From contig OX438751.1 in the NCBI GenBank assembly GCA_949316235.1, positions 8,580,413 to 8,644,412 of the forward strand: a DNA stretch of 64,000 bases, given 5' to 3'. Of this stretch, positions 34,141 through 47,552 are shown piece after piece. Each line of letters starts with the position of its first letter. Within the stretch, counting starts at the first letter, position 1. Below the pieces are notes generated by a model, which saw only the letters and a list, made by a program, of their open reading frames with translations, was not told where the DNA came from and did not search any database. The position numbers were made by a program, and so were the translations under genes. This stretch comes from Oegoconia quadripuncta. Taxonomy: Eukaryota; Arthropoda; Insecta; Lepidoptera; Autostichidae.

Positions 34141-35270
34141 GGGCGTTTTTTCATTTGATGACACCGGCAAGACGACACGACACGACGACGACAGATTTCT
34201 CGCGGAGCGTAGTGTTGCCAGATTAGTGGTTTACCACTAAATACGTGGATTAGACTACCCCATTGGCGAACAAAATTGCAATCTAGTGACTAGTAGTTTT
34301 TTAGCGGACTTTGAAAACATACCTGTTAATGCCAAGATATGAGTAGATATTCTCATTTTAGGAGCCACGCTCTTGTCGGCGTAGCATTCTCCATTTATTT
34401 CGAGTGTCGGAAGTAGATAAAGACTCACGATTGTCTTTCTAAGAGTCTGGATCTCTCCGAAAGCTAAATAAGTACTCCGACCGAAGTTAAATAAAATATT
34501 ACTTTTAACATCACAGAAACACTGCATGGCTTCAGGGGTGCGTTCATGGACGCGACCCGCTAAATTTTGACCGAATAAAATTTGACTTACAATCCAACCA
34601 CAGCCAAGTGTTATTTGACTTTGACAGCGTTAAAAAGATACTTACTTAAAAAATTACTAAAAAAAATGTAATGAGTTGGCCGTTGCACTAACGACAAGCA
34701 ATTCCATTTTAGAGCAAAAATTAAATAAAACAGACGACATTAAATTGAAGTACCTATATTTAAATTTATACTTCCGGCGCAACGGGGTATTTAAATTTTC
34801 AGCTAGGTTGATTTTTAGTCTGACGACATCGCTAACCGTTGGAGTTGGAGTCATAGTTTTGTTTGAACATTCAATACACGTCCGATCCGACGTTCGAGCC
34901 GGAAACAGCGCCGAGGCGCGTACGATTTTATTGTCGGTGTTTTCTTCTCTCGCGTCAACACGAGCAAATACTTTAATTTTTTTTTTGCATTAAGTAAGAG
35001 TAATTCGTCGTCCATTTCTATTTCTTTCTTCTATCTGCTCCGCATGCAAACACTCGGGACTATAGCTCCAGAACGACTGAGTTCAGAAAAAGTCTGACGG
35101 AAGAATCGGACGTGTATCGAGTGAATACGATCAGATAGTCTGATCAGACAATCGGTAACACTATCGGACGTATATTTCCGGCCCTATCGTTACCGCACCG
35201 ACCCATTTAAAAATGGTGCTATACATTTTCATACGCGCCAGCTAGTGTGTCGTCCAACGAAAAAACGCCC
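34141..35270. mobile_element. 1.13-kb terminal-inverted-repeat element
   Basis: The left end GGGCGTTTTTTCATTTGATG and the reverse complement of the right end, GGGCGTTTTTTCGTTGGACG, match at 18 of the first 21 positions and continue into GACAC. ATA occurs on both outer sides (34138-34140 and 35271-35273), a possible 3-bp duplication. The interior has open frames of 65-105 codons on both strands with no recognised transposase, so it is probably a non-autonomous DNA transposon. The superfamily is uncertain. Confidence 0.6.
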
Positions 35271-35286
35271 ATACTCGTTTATTTTT

Positions 35287-35859
35287 AACCGACTTCAAAA
35301 AGTCGCCTGTTCTCAATTCAACTATAATATTTTTATATATTTTTTTAATGAACGTTTTGCTATTCTCCGTCAGATGTGATGCGATTTTGATATTTTGGTT
35401 ACCCTTTCAAAGGGGCTACTCCGTAAGAAAAATGCGCTAATTAGCAGCGGGCGCGTCCTACTATTGTATCTCTTTCCGACGCACCTAAATGTTGATAACG
35501 GACAGAGATATTATAGGAACGCACCAATTTATCCGCGATTCGCTTACGTAGTATAGCAGCGAGGCGTGCACTGCGTTGTCACGGATGTAAGGCGCGTGAT
35601 GCACGCCCGTGAGTTTTCGCCATATAGTGTCACGAGTCAAGTTGTATTCTTGTATATCGTCTACGGCGTATAACCGACGCGGATAAAGTGTGCAAATCAC
35701 TTGTGACCCTATATATAATTAATAAGGCACAATGGTTCATAGCGGAAACTCGCGCGTATCCCGCGGACACAGTGAATGGCCTTAGGGTGGTTCCATATAA
35801 ATGTAGGGAAGATCTGATAATCTCCGGAGATAGAGAACGGAATCCTATTGAAGTCGGTT
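35287..35859. repeat. Possible small TIR element with AACCGACTTCA ends
   Basis: AACCGACTTCA at 35287-35297 is exactly inverted at 35849-35859, 573 bp overall. The ACCGACTTC end recalls a repeat end I associate with Lepidoptera. With only 11 bp of arm and no clear duplication, this is tentative. Confidence 0.35.
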
Positions 35860-38800
35860 GTTTTGCCAATTTTTGGCGGTTTAAATTATTTTTCTGTTTG
35901 GTTATTAATATTATTTAAATGACATGTTTTATAATTGACCATTTAAATATACAGTTGTGCATTTATTACCGTGGTACATAACATGATGGATCGAATATTT
36001 ATTTGTGATTGTGTAACAAAGTGGAGTAGTGTTTAGTTTGTGATGAAAATTAGTATTTTATTTCATAATGTAGACTTTATTTACATATATCAAAGCTCAG
36101 TCGTCGTCACAGATTTTAGTGTGCCTTTACCAACGATCACAAAACGATAAGTTTTGGTTCGAATCCTGTTAGATAGATCCTTTAAACGCATTTCAAACTG
36201 AATATAGTGTGGTCCGTGGTATCTAGCTTCTGTATTCGAGGGCCCTTCACATTGAGTGGGCGCTCCAACAGCAGTTGTTGTCACGGGTACCAGTACGCTG
36301 ATACGTAAACAGACGCCCAGTAGAAGTCTAGTAAGCAATTTCAACTAAGGATAAGATATACTCTAACGATGTTGGAATACTGACAAAACATGGTAGCTAG
36401 GTAAATAACTCAATATACGGGTTCCGTAACCAAAGGTTCCAAACAGAGACCTATTACTGAACCAACTTCGTCTGTCTGTCAGCTCCAAGAATAGTTAAAA
36501 CACAGTTTGTGTGCTTTGACCCGAAACTATTGTTGTATTAATATTTTTTTCAATACTATTTTTGATTAGTCTCTGTACATACATTTAAAAGGAGAACCAA
36601 CATGTTTTTTGTTCGACATAAGGTTGTGCGGTATCCCTATTTAAAGCTCTAAATTAATTAAAAGATTATTGTATATAATTCGATAACCGAAATTAATCAT
36701 ATTAAGACCAAACCCCGTATCGCGTCAAGTTCCATTTGAATATATGCTTTGGCTGCTACAAACAAAATCGCCCAATGTGAAGGAACTCCACACTGTTGGT
36801 TCTGTAAAGAATGAGAGAATAACTTTATAATAATAGTAGGCACAAATCAATTACGTCGTTGTTTTACGTGCAACATCACAATGTTGGTCAGCCGTGTTGT
36901 TAGTGTCGACGAAGCGACACGGTTTTAAGTATGTTTTGATAATATAATATTGATTAGTAGATATGTCCTTACCGGTAGTGTTCATTCAGTACTGGGGGGT
37001 CTAAGGCACGTATTATAAAGCCATATTTAGAGTGATGAATATCGATTCGAAAAGGATAGATAAATTTAAGTTTTTGTGATGAAAAAGGGATGCGAATAAT
37101 CATCACTTGAGAGTCGTTTTGTAATACGAACTAAAAGGCCACTTTGTGCAATACATTCCCTGAATTGTTTAGTGAACTAGTTTATCAATCCAATCCCCTG
37201 AATAGGAGACTACCGAAAGAATGATGATTAATTGAAAGTGACCTTTATAGACCCCCCTGAAATAAGTGTTATAGAGATGTCGCAAATGCGCCGTCTATTG
37301 CTAGTATAATATTTCAAATCTCTATTATTTTCAAAGTTCTGTCTTTGCTCTCCAACGTTCGATTAGAACGAAATTAGCAAAAAGAAATTATTACAATAAC
37401 CGACATTTTGCGTTTTGTAGTTTTATAATGTCAGAAAGTCAGCAGTATGTACGGCGTGTTTTGAGACTGTGATATTCATAATGTAACCGATAGCCGAAAG
37501 CTAGTTTGCTTTTATGTGAAATACGATAACGTCGATAAAAGGTAAAAAGATTTTTACTGGATTTTTTTAATGGGTGTTATTTTATTACACCTTCAGTATA
37601 TACAAAGTATGCATAAAATAAAAAATAAATTAGACCAAATAGCTGATCTCAAGTCATCTGTGGTGTGAATAGATAGAATAGTTCTGGTCACGCAGTAAAT
37701 ACAGGGTGTCACAGGTTTTTGTGAACTTATGTAAAAACATGCGTAGTGTAGATTGAGATTATATTGGGTATATTTACATTATTCATGACTATTATAGTTG
37801 TAAAAAAACCAAGTAGGTATTACATGTATGTTGATAAAAATAGAAAAAAAATTAAATGACTACTTGGACGTGGGGTCTACTATGAAATGGAACTATGCGG
37901 AACAAGGGACATGGTTGTCATTACAATCCTGTTTAAGGCTCCATAAATAGACACCAACGACTTTCAAAGATAAAATCATTATATCACATATTTTGCACAT
38001 GTAATTTACATAACTATCTTATTTTGTTTCTCTTATACAATGTTAGACGGAAAGAGATACTACTAAGCCTAAAGATGTATATTAGGTATCGCGAACAAAA
38101 GACTTTAATAAATATTTCGAACCATGATGGTAATTTGTTCTAATTACAACACCTAACAAATACCTTTTGGCTTAGTATCCCCTTCCGACTAACCTTGTAT
38201 AACATTCTTTTTGTGGCAAACAGAAGTTAGGCATTGTAAAAAAGTGATCAATTTAAAAGCTATGTAATGCCCGTGATGATGTAGTATAAACCTGAGTGAG
38301 ATATGTTTAGAAATAACCAGTTAGAGAAATTTATTACTGGCCTATTCATACTGAACGCACAGTAATGTATATCAAGAACCAATATGTAATGGTTTTAATG
38401 AAAACTAAATCATTCCTAGTGAATCTATTTTATAGTTTGTACAAATAAAAGTCAAGTTCCTTTAGGGACGAGAAACTTTGTTCTTCGAGAGGATTTACGC
38501 TCTTTAAGGAAATACTTGAAACGATTTTGTTTGTAAAATGAGAGTAAGTAATGCAGGAGGCGTTTGAGGTAGTTACCTACCTAGCTAGGTTTTCGATACA
38601 CTTTATAATCGTGTCTTGGAAAAATTCAGCTAAGAGCGTGAATATTTCGAAAGATCAATTTGCCTCCAGTTGATAACTACCTACAATACTACATTGTTTA
38701 TTTAATTCTAATGATTTTTTGTTACATGTATTTAACTTTTATTTTAAAGCGTAGGATATAGGAATAGTGTATCCGGCTGCTGAACTAATCTCAAGTTGCA

Positions 38801-40312
38801 ATCAAATCATTAAATGGTTTCACTTGTACTTATTATTGTATTTAGATAAACACTGGTGCTCGTCGATGTAATTGCTTTTTAAAAACAATTGTGTCAATTT
38901 CATAACTAATATTTGTCACTGACATGTCATATTTTGAATGAGGAGTGAATCTGTTTAGATCACAATGCGAAGTACAAATGGTTTTTATATATAAATGTAA
39001 TGTGTTTTGCCAGTAATATCTGAATGTATAATTTCTCTACTAATGAGCTTAAGTGTGCTAAATGCCTAAGGTGTTGAATATTTAAGTTATAAATAAATGT
39101 TGATATCGAAATGATAAACTTATTGAAACTTTTTGTTTTATCCCATTCATATCGAAATCATTCATTACAAAAAGATTGATAAATAAGTATATTTCTAATT
39201 CAATAATATAAAATTTTAGAGACGGGTGAATTTACGCTGCCTTAGACATTAACAGTTAACTAACTAATATTTTGTAGATGGAATATTATAGAGCATTAAA
39301 ATAGATGAGTGAACACTAGTGATACTGAGTATAATAATATAAAGTTTTTGAGCAACAAAATGAGATCAGAAGGAAAGGCTCATCTACCTACACAGTAATT
39401 CAGAAATACGCATTTTTTTGAACATCAGAGTACATTAACTCAAAAATTGAAGTAGAAAAGGTAACAGCAAATGGTAGGTTTGGCTTATGTATGAGTAAGC
39501 AAATAGAATGCCCAAATTGTTTGTACACTACAAAAATGTTCAAATTAAGCAACATATCAAATCCACGACTGCTTTGAGCAACCTATTTGCTAATAAGTTT
39601 GCTATCAGATGCTGTTGGAACCTACATACAATGTACAAAATGGAATATTTGCTTGAAGAAATTAATAACAAGCTGTTTATCAGGGTGCAAATTAGAGTTC
39701 ACTCACATAAAGCAAGCACTTACAAAATAGATCTTAAGATTATGGGGTTAAATTATTAAGATGACATTATCAATATTCCAAATACAAATATCACAACATT
39801 TTCCTTAACTAAAAACTTATTTCTCTTTACATTAACATCATAGTTAAGTATTTTCATATATAGAATAGGTAATTTACATAAAAATATAATTTTATAACAT
39901 TGCCAGATCAGATCATATATGTAGGAAATCATAAGAAGAGAGCAATAATACATTATTACTAAATTATAAAAATAGCATGGACACTAAATTATGGCCACTG
40001 GGAGAGTAAATGCATATAAATATTTGAGATTCTTTTTACATACTTGCCAATGTTGTAATAATGCGACATACTTACAAATAGATATAATTACGTAGTTTAA
40101 AGTTGTCCCTATCAATACATTTAAATTATTCACTGAAAAAAAAAATACCTTCTAATTACATTATGGAACTGGTATTTTACAGTCTTTTTACATTATGGGT
40201 TTTAAATCTGAGTATTTTCAGAATAAATTAAAGCTTCCTTTTTACAAAATATATAGGTTGTACAAATAAATCACGAAAAATCAATTAAATCGTAACATGT
40301 AGTATCATATAG
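35860..40312. other. Intergenic region between hydrolase and plexin genes
   Basis: About 4.4 kb of AT-rich sequence with no recognised gene, RNA or well-defined repeat. The left part of the plexin 3' UTR must lie here. On the minus strand the nearest AATAAA I can see downstream of the plexin stop is at 38738-38743, which would imply a 1.6-kb 3' UTR. Confidence 0.5.
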
Positions 40313-43300
40313 TCAGCATATAGATGTAGGGTCTCCTTCCATAGTGCATGCTATATTATCTAATTTATGAGCTAAGTGCATTTTATTTTCTAGTCCTAAT
40401 ATAATTTGTTCTCTATATTTACTGACATAGATGTACAACTCTTTCAAAGCAGACAAAGTATCGAATTCATTTAATTGTTCTACTGAGAGTTGTTGCATCG
40501 AAGTACTTAGCTCTTGGTCTGTAACTTGAGGCAATTGCGAAACTGCTTGATAAAATTGAATCACCATTTCTCGATAGGTGGGTAAATCTTTAGCAAAAAG
40601 TAGTTTATTTGATGGGGAATCTTTACAAAGACGATGCTCGGTTAATGAACAAGCATCCATAAATGTTTGGGCAATCACAGATAATGAGGAATCAACTGTA
40701 GCAGTTTTATTTATGTCGAATATAAAATCAGGATTCTTTATAAGATTAACCCAGAACCGTAAAGGTAAACTGTTTGATTTCCAAGCATGAACCACTTCAG
40801 GGTTTATAATTCCATGAGCTCTTGCAGCATCGTCAAAAAGATCAAACAACCACTTGACAGCTGGTGGCAGAACTTCATTTACTGTTAGTATTGTACTGAA
40901 GAAATCGTCAACAAACTTATGAACTGTGCCTTTCGTAGACAATAGCCTGGTGAGAAATATTTCAGGAATTGCTTTATGGCTGTGTTCAGAGGATTTGTTG
41001 ACAATATGTTGATATTCGATGGGTCGTACGAGATGGTAGAAATGTACATTTTGGTCTGCTATGTCACTATTATAAACTCGTATGTGAGAATTCGAGCAAT
41101 ATATTCCTGTGCAATTCTTGCACGGTATCTTATAAGGGGTGTTAAAGCTGTCATTTTGTCGTGATATTAAAGACATTACAGCTGATTCTTTCACACCGTA
41201 ATGAGCTAACGTATTTAATTTCCGCCAACCATTAACAGTTTTCGTTGTAACATCTTCATCTTGAAGTGTAACATGCCCCCCCCGTCCATGTCGCCATTCT
41301 AAATCGACTTCATATACGGACGGTCGCATAGAAAATGGAGTATTCTTAAATAAAGCATCAAGTATTTTTGCCTTGACTTGTGATATGCTATCACAATCTA
41401 AAACTTTGCATTGAACTTTTTCATCAAAATCATCCTGTACTATGTGCAGTGTTATAGTTTGGTAATCGATTTGTTCTTTTAAGAGTTTTTCTTCAGATAA
41501 AGAATAGCGCGCTTCATGAGTTATGGCATCTACAACGCCCTTTTCAATTTGATGTTTTATTGCTTTGAATAGCAAAAATAGTGAGGAGCCCGCATAATCT
41601 TTCAAGTAATAATACATACATAAAGCCATCCAGTTTGTTAGCATTTTCTCAACAACGCTTTCAGTTCTTCTAAGCATCAACTGAGGATGTTTATTACATA
41701 CAGATTTTTCTATAAGACGTAATAATAGAGACTTTAAAATATCTGTGGCATATTCCATTTTACCCATAAGAATAATCATTAACAAAGAAGCTACATTTAC
41801 TTTATCTCTAATGTTAAATGACTTTTGCGCTTCCAATGTATCTATAAATGACAGAAGAAAACATTTGTTGTTCAAAAGTTGTTCAAATTGAATCATCGCT
41901 GCGTCATAGTTAGTTCTGGGTGTGTTTATAAATTGTCGTTGCACATTTAATATTGGGTGATCTGACACACCTGGAAAGAATACTTTCATGACGTAATTTA
42001 CGTGATCAAGTGTAGGGATCCCTGAATGTTCCAAATCTGCTGCCAGGTCAGACATATCAGTTTGCAATTCCGCAAAAGCTAACTTACATTCCAATCGTAC
42101 GTTGCTTTCTAACGTGTCCATTTGTATCTGAATTCTCTTGTATTCTCTTTCTGCTTTTGTACTTCGCCGTCTGTACATGACTAGAACAAGCATAAATATG
42201 AGAACTAAAAAGAATGTTCCTGCGGCGATTCCCGCAATGGCTTCTGGTGGAAAATTATAGTTTCTGAGTAATTCGTAATGTAAGTACCCAATTGGAAAAC
42301 GTAAATTTCGTCCCACTTTTACCACAACTAGGGGTAAGTTAATATCTGATATTTGAACACCATTTTCATCCGTATTGGATGGCTGTATTTCTGGTGGCGT
42401 GCATAAAAGTTGCTGCATTGTTAGACTAGTAACATTGCATGGTTGAGTGCCAATAGTAACAACGACATCAGATTCATCACTCGCTCTTATTAGATTTTCC
42501 CCTTCTATAACTAATGGATCTCCTTTATAAGACTTTATCCGGTTAGGAAACTGATATACATGTGGATCTTCAACAAATACCATATGGGTACGAGGAGGAT
42601 TAAAGTACTTTTCCAAATCATGCATGGTTTCTACATTATCCATGACAAATCCCACTTTCATAGCTATTTGAGGTGTACTAGTTTGAGATTTCGTTGCTTG
42701 CAATATTTCATGATATTTCTTATTTATTGCAGGACTTGGACATTCCATCTGATTAGAATTTAGTACAGTGCAAGCTGTATTATTTACAGGGACTTGTTCG
42801 TTTGCGTAATATAACTTCATCAAAGGTTTTTGGATGGTGTGCAGGTTTGTGCCATGAACAGTAATCATTCTTCCTCCAGATACAAAACTTTTTAAAGGTT
42901 TTATTTCCATTATTGTAGGGTCAGCTGTATAATTAAATAAGTCACCAATCAATGTTCGATTGGCATTATCTATAACAACAGTTAAGGTATTAATTATACG
43001 TGGTATACTAGCTTTAGGGGTAATGCAGATTAATCTGCTGTTAGAAGTTTGAGTTTTATTAACAGAACACGGTAGTCTGTCCAAATAGGCGGAAACAGAT
43101 GATCCAATATTGAGGTGTTGTCCTCCTATTGCTACTTGTGTTCCACCTGATACAGGACCAAGAGTGGGGTAAATACCTTGCAGTTTTATATTTTTGTAAC
43201 TGAACAAGACAGAAGATTCTGTATAGCCAGCATCATTTTCTACTATCACTGGAGCTACAGCAGATCCATTGGATGCACCTGTTCGGCAGGTGATACTAAC

Positions 43301-45997
43301 AGATACTTCAAAATCAACTATGTCACATGGCACTTCACCAATACGAACTTTTCCCTTTACTTCTTCTACCCTCAAACCAAGGTTGCTTCCCTCAATAGTT
43401 ACTAGGGTCCCTCCCTCAATGGGCCCACTTAAAGGTTTGATCATGTCTATTCTAGGTTTTGGGCATTCAGTAACAGGGTTTTCAAGACATGATTCACTAT
43501 AAGAGCAGGAATTTCCACACCAAGTGCACTGGTAAATGGAATTTCTCGTTATACAAAGTGAACAATCTGCATGTTCTCTATGTGAACCCAGAATTTCGCA
43601 CTTATACAATGTAATGATTATAGTATCTATGTAATGTTTATGATTCCACACAACTTTGACACTAACATTATATTCTCCCACATCTTCTTCATAAGAATAA
43701 GTTGTTTTGTCACAAACAATGTAATGGTTGGACTCCACTCTGGCTGGCAAGATCATATTTGCAAGTTCAATACTTACAATGCACTGAAAACCAGTATGTC
43801 CAGGTTGTAAATGAGGCAAATTTTCAACTTCAAGTTCCAATTCTTTTGGGACATTGTTAGGTAACAGAATAGGTTTCTTATATTGCCTAATTCTTGGGCA
43901 ATGTCCTATACCATGATTGAGTAACTTCGTTGGGTTATTTTCTCCACTAATAATAGTTCTCTGACACACAGAGGTGTCATGTGTACATCGATTATCATAA
44001 ATACACCAATTGCATACCCACTCGCTCATTATGCAAGAATGACATGTTGTGTGCTTGGAGCAATCATAGAACGCAAAGTTCCTAGAAACAAAATCTTTAT
44101 TAGTTTCTGATGAATGAACAGACAATGGTACATAAATATGATCCTGGCTTTGGGAAATTTTAGGTCTGTGTTTTATATCTGGGGTAGGACAAGCCAATCC
44201 ACTAGAAGTGACTGCAGCATCTATGGCAGGTGCATTGCCAAACACACATTTATATTTTGCACCAAAGGGCAGTTCTGGTAAAGTTCTAATAATAAGTTGC
44301 ACTGTAGTAACTTCATTCATTGATATTCTATCTGGTAAAATTTGTTCAAAATCTATACATTGTTGACCAGTGTATTGTGATAGCCAACGCGGTGCACTTT
44401 GAGTTCCTTTCTGACACATACTTTGCACAGTACATCGCTTTTCTAATGAACACCACCCACAATGAGGGTCATTCGATTCTAAACATGAGGAGCAATTACC
44501 ATGTTCTGCACATTTTTCAGTGGGTATCTGCACTATAGTGTTCCTTCCTAGAACATATAATGTTTTCTGATATGGTGACAGAGTTGTATCTGGAAGGATT
44601 CCTTGACCGGGCAAGATTTCTTCACTGGAGTATTCTAAACCTTTTTCAGCATCAATAAGAACCTTCTTCAATATGCCATCACTGGTACCAAGAAAAGCTA
44701 CAGTATGTAAACCAGTCACAGACATGGTAATGGATGTGACTAAAGTAGCATTCCAATGAATTACAGACATTGTCTTAATAGGATAAAGACCACTTATTTT
44801 AAGGCCTACCTCACAGAAGTTTAGTATGTTACCAGTCGAACCAACACTAGGGCATTTTCCATCTGATATCATTCCTGATATGTAGCCCATGTTACGGGCT
44901 TTAGTACTCCCATTAAAACACATATGAACATTTTCATTGAACTTAATTTCTATTTCTTGTAAAGAAAACACACATATGGCTGTCTTTGCCATAGGTTCAT
45001 TAGTAATACCTTTTGATGGACTGAATAATGCTACAAGTATTGAGTCTCCAGTCTCAATGCCCAGTTGAGTGGCCAGATTTGTACCAGCCCTTGCAATCTT
45101 GGCATCTTGAACTAGATTATAATTGACAACTTCACTCTTACCATTAATAATTTCTTCTCTCACTTGACATTCTAAGGTTACCTCAGTATAGCTATTGTAG
45201 TTATCGTCATTCACACAGGTACGAGCCAAGCGAGATACATAGCCTAGCTCTTCATTACCAGCAAGGTGGGAATGTTTTTGAATAATTAAAAAGTAAGCAT
45301 AATCACTGGCATTAAATCCATATACATATTGCACTAGGAAGTTGTCCCTATACTTAACATCAATCTGAATCAAACTTTGTTTTGAGAAAGTGTACTGTGC
45401 CAGTTCTAGAGTCATGAGATCACGGCTGGATATAGCAGGCACGTCATGCCTATATTCACCATTGTTCGTAAAGGTTGTTCCCACATACATAACGTTGGAT
45501 CGATCCCAAGAGTTGTAGCGTTCAGGTCCAATGAAGGCGTATGTGGAGGCATCAGCATCATTGGCCGCAACGCTCTGGGTGATGGCCGTGGGCTCCGCCG
45601 ATAGGTCGCCCAGCTTGTACTTTACACAGGACCCCTGGGCAACTGATCCACAAGTAATGACCATTCTTGATTCTTGATCTATCACTAATATTTTGTTCAC
45701 ATTGTCGATCAATGTTGTTTTTATATCGGGTGACGTACAGCCGCTGGCATGGCACATTGGATTATCGAGTTTTGGTCCAGACCGTACAACATGAATGGCC
45801 TTTAAGTCTGGGCTGAGTTGATGAAGCCAATTTAGTGATGCAGCATAAACTTGTCCACTTACTTTATCAATTGCAAGATGATAAAAGTAAAATGTCTCGT
45901 TTTGATTATTTGGATAGTGCGATATAAACTCGTATCCGTACAACACTGTGCATCGAAGCCAGAATGTTATGACTAACACTGTTCTGAAAGCCGCCAT
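40313..45997 (-). CDS. PlexA: Plexin A-type semaphorin receptor, single exon
   Basis: An uninterrupted frame encodes 1,894 residues from ATG at 45997 (two codons inside a GTG-initiated frame), matching the ~1,900-residue size of insect plexins. Order: signal peptide ~1-21; Sema domain ~25-480; PSI modules with Cys patterns near 494-540, 643-690 and 799-840; IPT/TIG repeats near 846, 936, 1022 and 1136; transmembrane helix ~1251-1273 followed by MYRRR; then a cytoplasmic RapGAP-like region split by a Rho-binding domain (~1515-1625). GAP arginines are present in [12 protein letters not shown] (Arg 1443 and 1444) and LPLRFWVN (Arg 1747). Cytoplasmic motifs such as [11 protein letters not shown] and [13 protein letters not shown] are closer to class A than class B in my recollection. 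Plexins transduce semaphorin signals into cytoskeletal collapse in growing axons and other cells. A 5.7-kb intronless frame is unusual for this family. It is divergent from the TRRAP gene, with 1.9 kb between starts. Confidence 0.88.
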   Translation of the reverse strand: MAAFRTVLVITFWLRCTVLYGYEFISHYPNNQNETFYFYHLAIDKVSGQVYAASLNWLHQLSPDLKAIHVVRSGPKLDNPMCHASGCTSPDIKTTLIDNVNKILVIDQESRMVITCGSVAQGSCVKYKLGDLSAEPTAITQSVAANDADASTYAFIGPERYNSWDRSNVMYVGTTFTNNGEYRHDVPAISSRDLMTLELAQYTFSKQSLIQIDVKYRDNFLVQYVYGFNASDYAYFLIIQKHSHLAGNEELGYVSRLARTCVNDDNYNSYTEVTLECQVREEIINGKSEVVNYNLVQDAKIARAGTNLATQLGIETGDSILVALFSPSKGITNEPMAKTAICVFSLQEIEIKFNENVHMCFNGSTKARNMGYISGMISDGKCPSVGSTGNILNFCEVGLKISGLYPIKTMSVIHWNATLVTSITMSVTGLHTVAFLGTSDGILKKVLIDAEKGLEYSSEEILPGQGILPDTTLSPYQKTLYVLGRNTIVQIPTEKCAEHGNCSSCLESNDPHCGWCSLEKRCTVQSMCQKGTQSAPRWLSQYTGQQCIDFEQILPDRISMNEVTTVQLIIRTLPELPFGAKYKCVFGNAPAIDAAVTSSGLACPTPDIKHRPKISQSQDHIYVPLSVHSSETNKDFVSRNFAFYDCSKHTTCHSCIMSEWVCNWCIYDNRCTHDTSVCQRTIISGENNPTKLLNHGIGHCPRIRQYKKPILLPNNVPKELELEVENLPHLQPGHTGFQCIVSIELANMILPARVESNHYIVCDKTTYSYEEDVGEYNVSVKVVWNHKHYIDTIIITLYKCEILGSHREHADCSLCITRNSIYQCTWCGNSCSYSESCLENPVTECPKPRIDMIKPLSGPIEGGTLVTIEGSNLGLRVEEVKGKVRIGEVPCDIVDFEVSVSITCRTGASNGSAVAPVIVENDAGYTESSVLFSYKNIKLQGIYPTLGPVSGGTQVAIGGQHLNIGSSVSAYLDRLPCSVNKTQTSNSRLICITPKASIPRIINTLTVVIDNANRTLIGDLFNYTADPTIMEIKPLKSFVSGGRMITVHGTNLHTIQKPLMKLYYANEQVPVNNTACTVLNSNQMECPSPAINKKYHEILQATKSQTSTPQIAMKVGFVMDNVETMHDLEKYFNPPRTHMVFVEDPHVYQFPNRIKSYKGDPLVIEGENLIRASDESDVVVTIGTQPCNVTSLTMQQLLCTPPEIQPSNTDENGVQISDINLPLVVVKVGRNLRFPIGYLHYELLRNYNFPPEAIAGIAAGTFFLVLIFMLVLVMYRRRSTKAEREYKRIQIQMDTLESNVRLECKLAFAELQTDMSDLAADLEHSGIPTLDHVNYVMKVFFPGVSDHPILNVQRQFINTPRTNYDAAMIQFEQLLNNKCFLLSFIDTLEAQKSFNIRDKVNVASLLMIILMGKMEYATDILKSLLLRLIEKSVCNKHPQLMLRRTESVVEKMLTNWMALCMYYYLKDYAGSSLFLLFKAIKHQIEKGVVDAITHEARYSLSEEKLLKEQIDYQTITLHIVQDDFDEKVQCKVLDCDSISQVKAKILDALFKNTPFSMRPSVYEVDLEWRHGRGGHVTLQDEDVTTKTVNGWRKLNTLAHYGVKESAVMSLISRQNDSFNTPYKIPCKNCTGIYCSNSHIRVYNSDIADQNVHFYHLVRPIEYQHIVNKSSEHSHKAIPEIFLTRLLSTKGTVHKFVDDFFSTILTVNEVLPPAVKWLFDLFDDAARAHGIINPEVVHAWKSNSLPLRFWVNLIKNPDFIFDINKTATVDSSLSVIAQTFMDACSLTEHRLCKDSPSNKLLFAKDLPTYREMVIQFYQAVSQLPQVTDQELSTSMQQLSVEQLNEFDTLSALKELYIYVSKYREQIILGLENKMHLAHKLDNIACTMEGDPTSIC

Positions 45998-46385
45998 GAT
46001 CACATTTTATTTTGCTTTCGTATAAATATTTTTCACTTTTTCACACCCAAACGTATTTTTTAATTCATTTTCAACCCATTTTTATCTTACAAAAATATTA
46101 GTGTAAAATACATTGATGGATGCCGATGACATGGAATAAACAATAGAGTTTTTTGCTTCCTTCGTTCGTACATACACCCATAGATTTTTATAGGTTTTAT
46201 TCACTTCTCGCGGATATGGCAATGGGAGGTAAGCCTATGCAGCCAAGTTTTATTTCTCTTTTTCCCTCACCCCTTTCTTTTAGTTGGTATTTCAAATTCA
46301 TCGAAGGCAAAGGAAACATGCCGTACTGCTTGGTTTGCCGATTTCGGACTTGACATGTCCCTCCTATTCTCCGCGCCCTTCCCAT

Positions 46386-46397
46386 CAACATCGATAT
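46386..46397. repeat. Left 12-bp direct repeat flanking the triple array
   Basis: CAACATCGATAT occurs here and identically at 47553-47564, immediately outside the poly(A) end of the array. This is the signature of a target-site duplication made by target-primed retroposition. Confidence 0.65.
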
Positions 46398-46776
46398 GGC
46401 TTTTTGGCGAGATCTCGGCGAGTGAAGTTGCATTTTTCTTTATAATTTTTATAACTTGTGCATTCTAACTTTTGAACAAACGTTAGTGATGGTGTACAAG
46501 TGAAAGGAAGTGTAAATTAAAATGCGTAACGAAGCTTTCGGGTTCCCACGAGAAGCCGCCAAAATCTTTAGTAAAGCATTCTACCACTTTACTGCAGAAT
46601 GACTTGACCATGACTAGACTCTGTATACGCCAAGTATACAACGAATTACTTGTTTTGACTGAGACTGACTAATAAATTGAAGAAATAAGATTAACAAGAC
46701 ATGGCTGTATGGGCTTAGATCCCTTTGCTTAAAAAAGCATAAGAATGGAATTAAATGAAAAAAAAAACAGGGGCTT

Positions 46777-46787
46777 TTTGGCGGGAA
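46777..46787 (+). promoter_or_regulatory. E2F-like motif at the start of array unit 2
   Basis: TTTGGCGGGAA fits the E2F/DP consensus perfectly. It lies in the divergent promoter space, about 0.8 kb upstream of the plexin start and 1.1 kb upstream of TRRAP. The corresponding site in unit 1 is changed (GGCGAGATC). Occupancy is unknown. Confidence 0.3.
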
Positions 46788-47177
46788 CTCGGCGAGTGAA
46801 GTAGCAATTTTCTTTATAATTCTTATAATTTGTGCATTCTGACTTTTGAAGCTTAATAATGGCAGAATATTGTGCAGCAAACGTTAGTGATGGTGTACAA
46901 GTGAAGGGAAGTGTAAATTAAAGTGCGTAACGGAGCTTTCGGGTTCCCACAAGAAGCCGCCAAAATCTTTTGTAAAGCATTCTGCCACTTTACTGAAGAA
47001 TGACTTGACCGTGACTAGACTCTGTATACGCCAAGTATACGACGAATTACTTGTTTTGACTGAGACTGACTTACAAACTGAAGAAATAAGAGAAATAAGA
47101 TATGGCTGTTATGGGCTAGATCCCTTTGCCTTCTCCTAGAGGGGAAAATAAAACTAAAAAAAAAAAAAACAGGGTTT

Positions 47178-47188
47178 TTTGGCGGGAA
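47178..47188 (+). promoter_or_regulatory. E2F-like motif at the start of array unit 3
   Basis: A second perfect TTTGGCGGGAA, about 0.72 kb upstream of the TRRAP start codon, at the same position in the repeat unit as the one at 46777. Motif match only. Confidence 0.3.
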
Positions 47189-47552
47189 CTCGGCGAGTGA
47201 AGTAGCATTTTTCTTTATAATTCTTATAACTTGTGCATTCTTAATAATGGCAGAATATTGTGCAGCAAACGTTAGTGATGGCATACAAGTGAAGGGAACT
47301 GTAAATTAAAGTTCGTAACGGAGCTTTCGGGTTCCCACAAGAAGCCGCCAAAATCTTTTGTAAAGCATTCTGCCACTTTACTGAAGAATGACTTGACCGT
47401 GACTAGACTGTATACGCCAAGTATACGACGATTTACTTGTTTTGACTGAGACTGACTTACAAACTGAAGAAATAAGATAAATAAGACGTGGCTGTTATGG
47501 GCTAGATCCCTTTGCCTTCTCCTAGAGGAGAAAATAAAACTAAAAAAAAAAA

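Larger units (their letters stand above)
46401..47551 (+). repeat. Trimeric polyadenylated retroposed repeat array
   Basis: Three same-orientation units start at 46401, 46775 and 47176 (spacing 374 and 401 bp). Each runs from TTTTTGGCG...CGGCGAGTGAAG through conserved blocks (ACGTTAGTGATGG, CGGAGCTTTCGGGTTCCCAC, GTATACGCCAAGTATAC) to GGGCT, GATCCCTTTG and an A-rich end. In the second and third units AATAAA precedes the A-run. The first unit lacks ~25 bp around the GCAGAATATTGTGCAGCAAA block and is more diverged; units 2 and 3 are nearly identical, though unit 3 also has a small deletion near 47240. Flanking CAACATCGATAT duplicates indicate one insertion event of a multimer. No protein frame is conserved, so a Pol II-like non-coding transcript or complex SINE is likely. 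Confidence 0.75.

Noticed and set aside
36090..36344. Small secreted protein on the minus strand (hydrophobic N-terminus)
   Set aside because: The frame starts with TTG and has no ATG before the hydrophobic stretch, with no homology recognised.
45998..46003. Extending the plexin start two codons upstream
   Set aside because: The upstream codon is GTG. The ATG at 45995-45997 has A at -3 and G at +4 and is followed directly by a good signal peptide.
46614..47284. Two similar ~88-codon minus frames as a duplicated gene pair
   Set aside because: They are shadows of the repeated unit; the poly(A) tracts and AATAAA place the real polarity on the plus strand.
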